From Verrucomicrobiales bacterium (lineage in GTDB: Bacteria > Verrucomicrobiota > Verrucomicrobiia > Verrucomicrobiales > DEV007): a stretch of 5,157 bases of DNA. Numbering within the stretch: position 1 is the first letter of the stretch; each line of letters begins with the position of its first letter. The position numbers and the translations under genes were made by a program. The notes under the pieces were generated by a model. The model had not been told where the DNA came from. It searched no databases and saw nothing but the letters and a program-made list of their open reading frames with translations. Location: assembly GCA_023253615.1 (NCBI GenBank), contig JALRFZ010000692.1, positions 1 through 5,157 on the forward strand, in the 5' to 3' direction. This document shows, piece after piece, positions 4,477-5,157 of the stretch.

Positions 4477-5157
4477 ATGGGTAGAGCATTCGAATATCGG
4501 CGGGCCTCGAAGGAGGCGCGATGGGATAAAATGTCCAAGGCCTTTCCGAAGATCGGGAAGGCCATCACGATGGCGGCCAAGGAAGGCGGACCCGATCCCG
4601 CCAACAACCCCAAGCTGCGCCTGGCGATCCAGCAGGCCAAGGCGGCCAACATGCCCAAGGACAACGTCGAAAACGCGATCAAACGCGCCTCGGGCAAGGA
4701 TGCGGCGGACATCAAGGAGATCAACTACGAGGGCAAGGGGCCCCACGGCGTCATGATCTTCATCGAATGCGCCACGGACAATTCGAACCGCTCCGTCGCC
4801 AACATCAAGACCTACTTCAACAAATCGGGCGGCCAGCTCCTCCCCACCGGATCGCTCGAGTTCCTCTTCAAACGCAAGGCCGTCGTGCAGTTCGACGTGA
4901 AACCCGGGATGGACATCGAGGAGACCGAGCTCAGCCTCATCGACGCGGGCCTCGAGGAGCTCGAAGTGAACGAGGGCGTCGCCTATGCCTACGGTGATTT
5001 CACCGACTTCGGCAAACTCACCGCCGGCGTCGAAGGGCTCGGCATCGAGATCAAGAAGGCCGCGGCCGAGCGCATCCCCGCCAATCCGAAGGACTTCACC
5101 GAAGAGCAGATGAATGACATCGAAGTCCTCCTCGACAAACTCGAGGACGACGAGGAC
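4477..5157 (+). CDS. yebC: YebC/TACO1-family protein (3' end beyond the window)
   Basis: The frame is open from the ATG to the last base, giving 227 residues without a stop. Family members are about 240-250 long, so only a short C-terminal tail is missing. The first domain carries the signature [20 protein letters not shown] (27-46) and then [25 protein letters not shown]. The mid-domain has [19 protein letters not shown] (84-102) and TGSLEFLF. The final [10 protein letters not shown] matches the usual end just before the family's DVQ-type tail. The N-terminus is [20 protein letters not shown] in place of the common MAGHSKWANIKHRK; this form is known from Bacteroidota-type members. The family was long annotated as a transcriptional regulator; mitochondrial TACO1 and bacterial YebC are now tied to translation, with YebC helping ribosomes through proline stretches. 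It is cytoplasmic. Confidence 0.93.
   Translation, partial: MGRAFEYRRASKEARWDKMSKAFPKIGKAITMAAKEGGPDPANNPKLRLAIQQAKAANMPKDNVENAIKRASGKDAADIKEINYEGKGPHGVMIFIECATDNSNRSVANIKTYFNKSGGQLLPTGSLEFLFKRKAVVQFDVKPGMDIEETELSLIDAGLEELEVNEGVAYAYGDFTDFGKLTAGVEGLGIEIKKAAAERIPANPKDFTEEQMNDIEVLLDKLEDDED

Overview
The window is GC-rich bacterial chromosome carrying six protein genes and no RNA genes, mobile elements or CRISPR arrays. The GC-rich coding style fits Verrucomicrobiota (Luteolibacter/Haloferula-like) best. The YebC protein also starts with an [14 protein letters not shown] N-terminus rather than the usual MAGHSKW. This placement is inference from protein style, not a search result; Planctomycetota or another PVC or Bacteroidota-related lineage is not excluded.

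Layout. Positions 1-1003 (minus strand) hold a two-gene small heat-shock protein (Hsp20/alpha-crystallin) operon that ends in tandem hairpins at the left edge. An AT-rich control region of about 230 bp (1003-1236) follows. A divergent plus-strand gene (1237-2823) encodes an unrecognised 528-residue protein with one N-terminal membrane helix. It converges, with only 20 bp between stop codons, on a minus-strand msrB (2844-3476) for an exported, possibly lipid-anchored, methionine-R-sulfoxide reductase. Divergent from msrB is a plus-strand class I SAM-dependent methyltransferase (3616-4407). After 69 bp comes a plus-strand yebC/TACO1-family gene that runs off the right edge.

The most notable signal is regulatory. 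Directly upstream of the hsp20 operon, on the minus strand at 1005-1021, is a full match to the sigma-54 (RpoN) -24/-12 consensus YTGGCACGRNNNTTGCW. Two 25-bp direct repeats (20/25 identical, 43 bp apart), each centred on a GCCATTWTGGC palindrome, lie at about -111 and -154 from the predicted start of transcription. That is where enhancer-binding proteins of sigma-54 systems bind. The hsp20 operon therefore looks like an activator-controlled sigma-54 stress operon; the activator gene is not in the window.

A second pattern concerns start sites. msrB and the methyltransferase both have a -35/-10 promoter whose -10 box ends exactly 7 bp before the ATG, which would give leaderless mRNAs. The unknown membrane-protein gene has a weaker version with the same 7-bp spacing, and none of these genes has a convincing Shine-Dalgarno sequence.

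Functionally, two small chaperones and an exported methionine sulfoxide reductase suggest a protein-damage theme, but the genes sit in separate transcription units and a joint function is not shown by the sequence.
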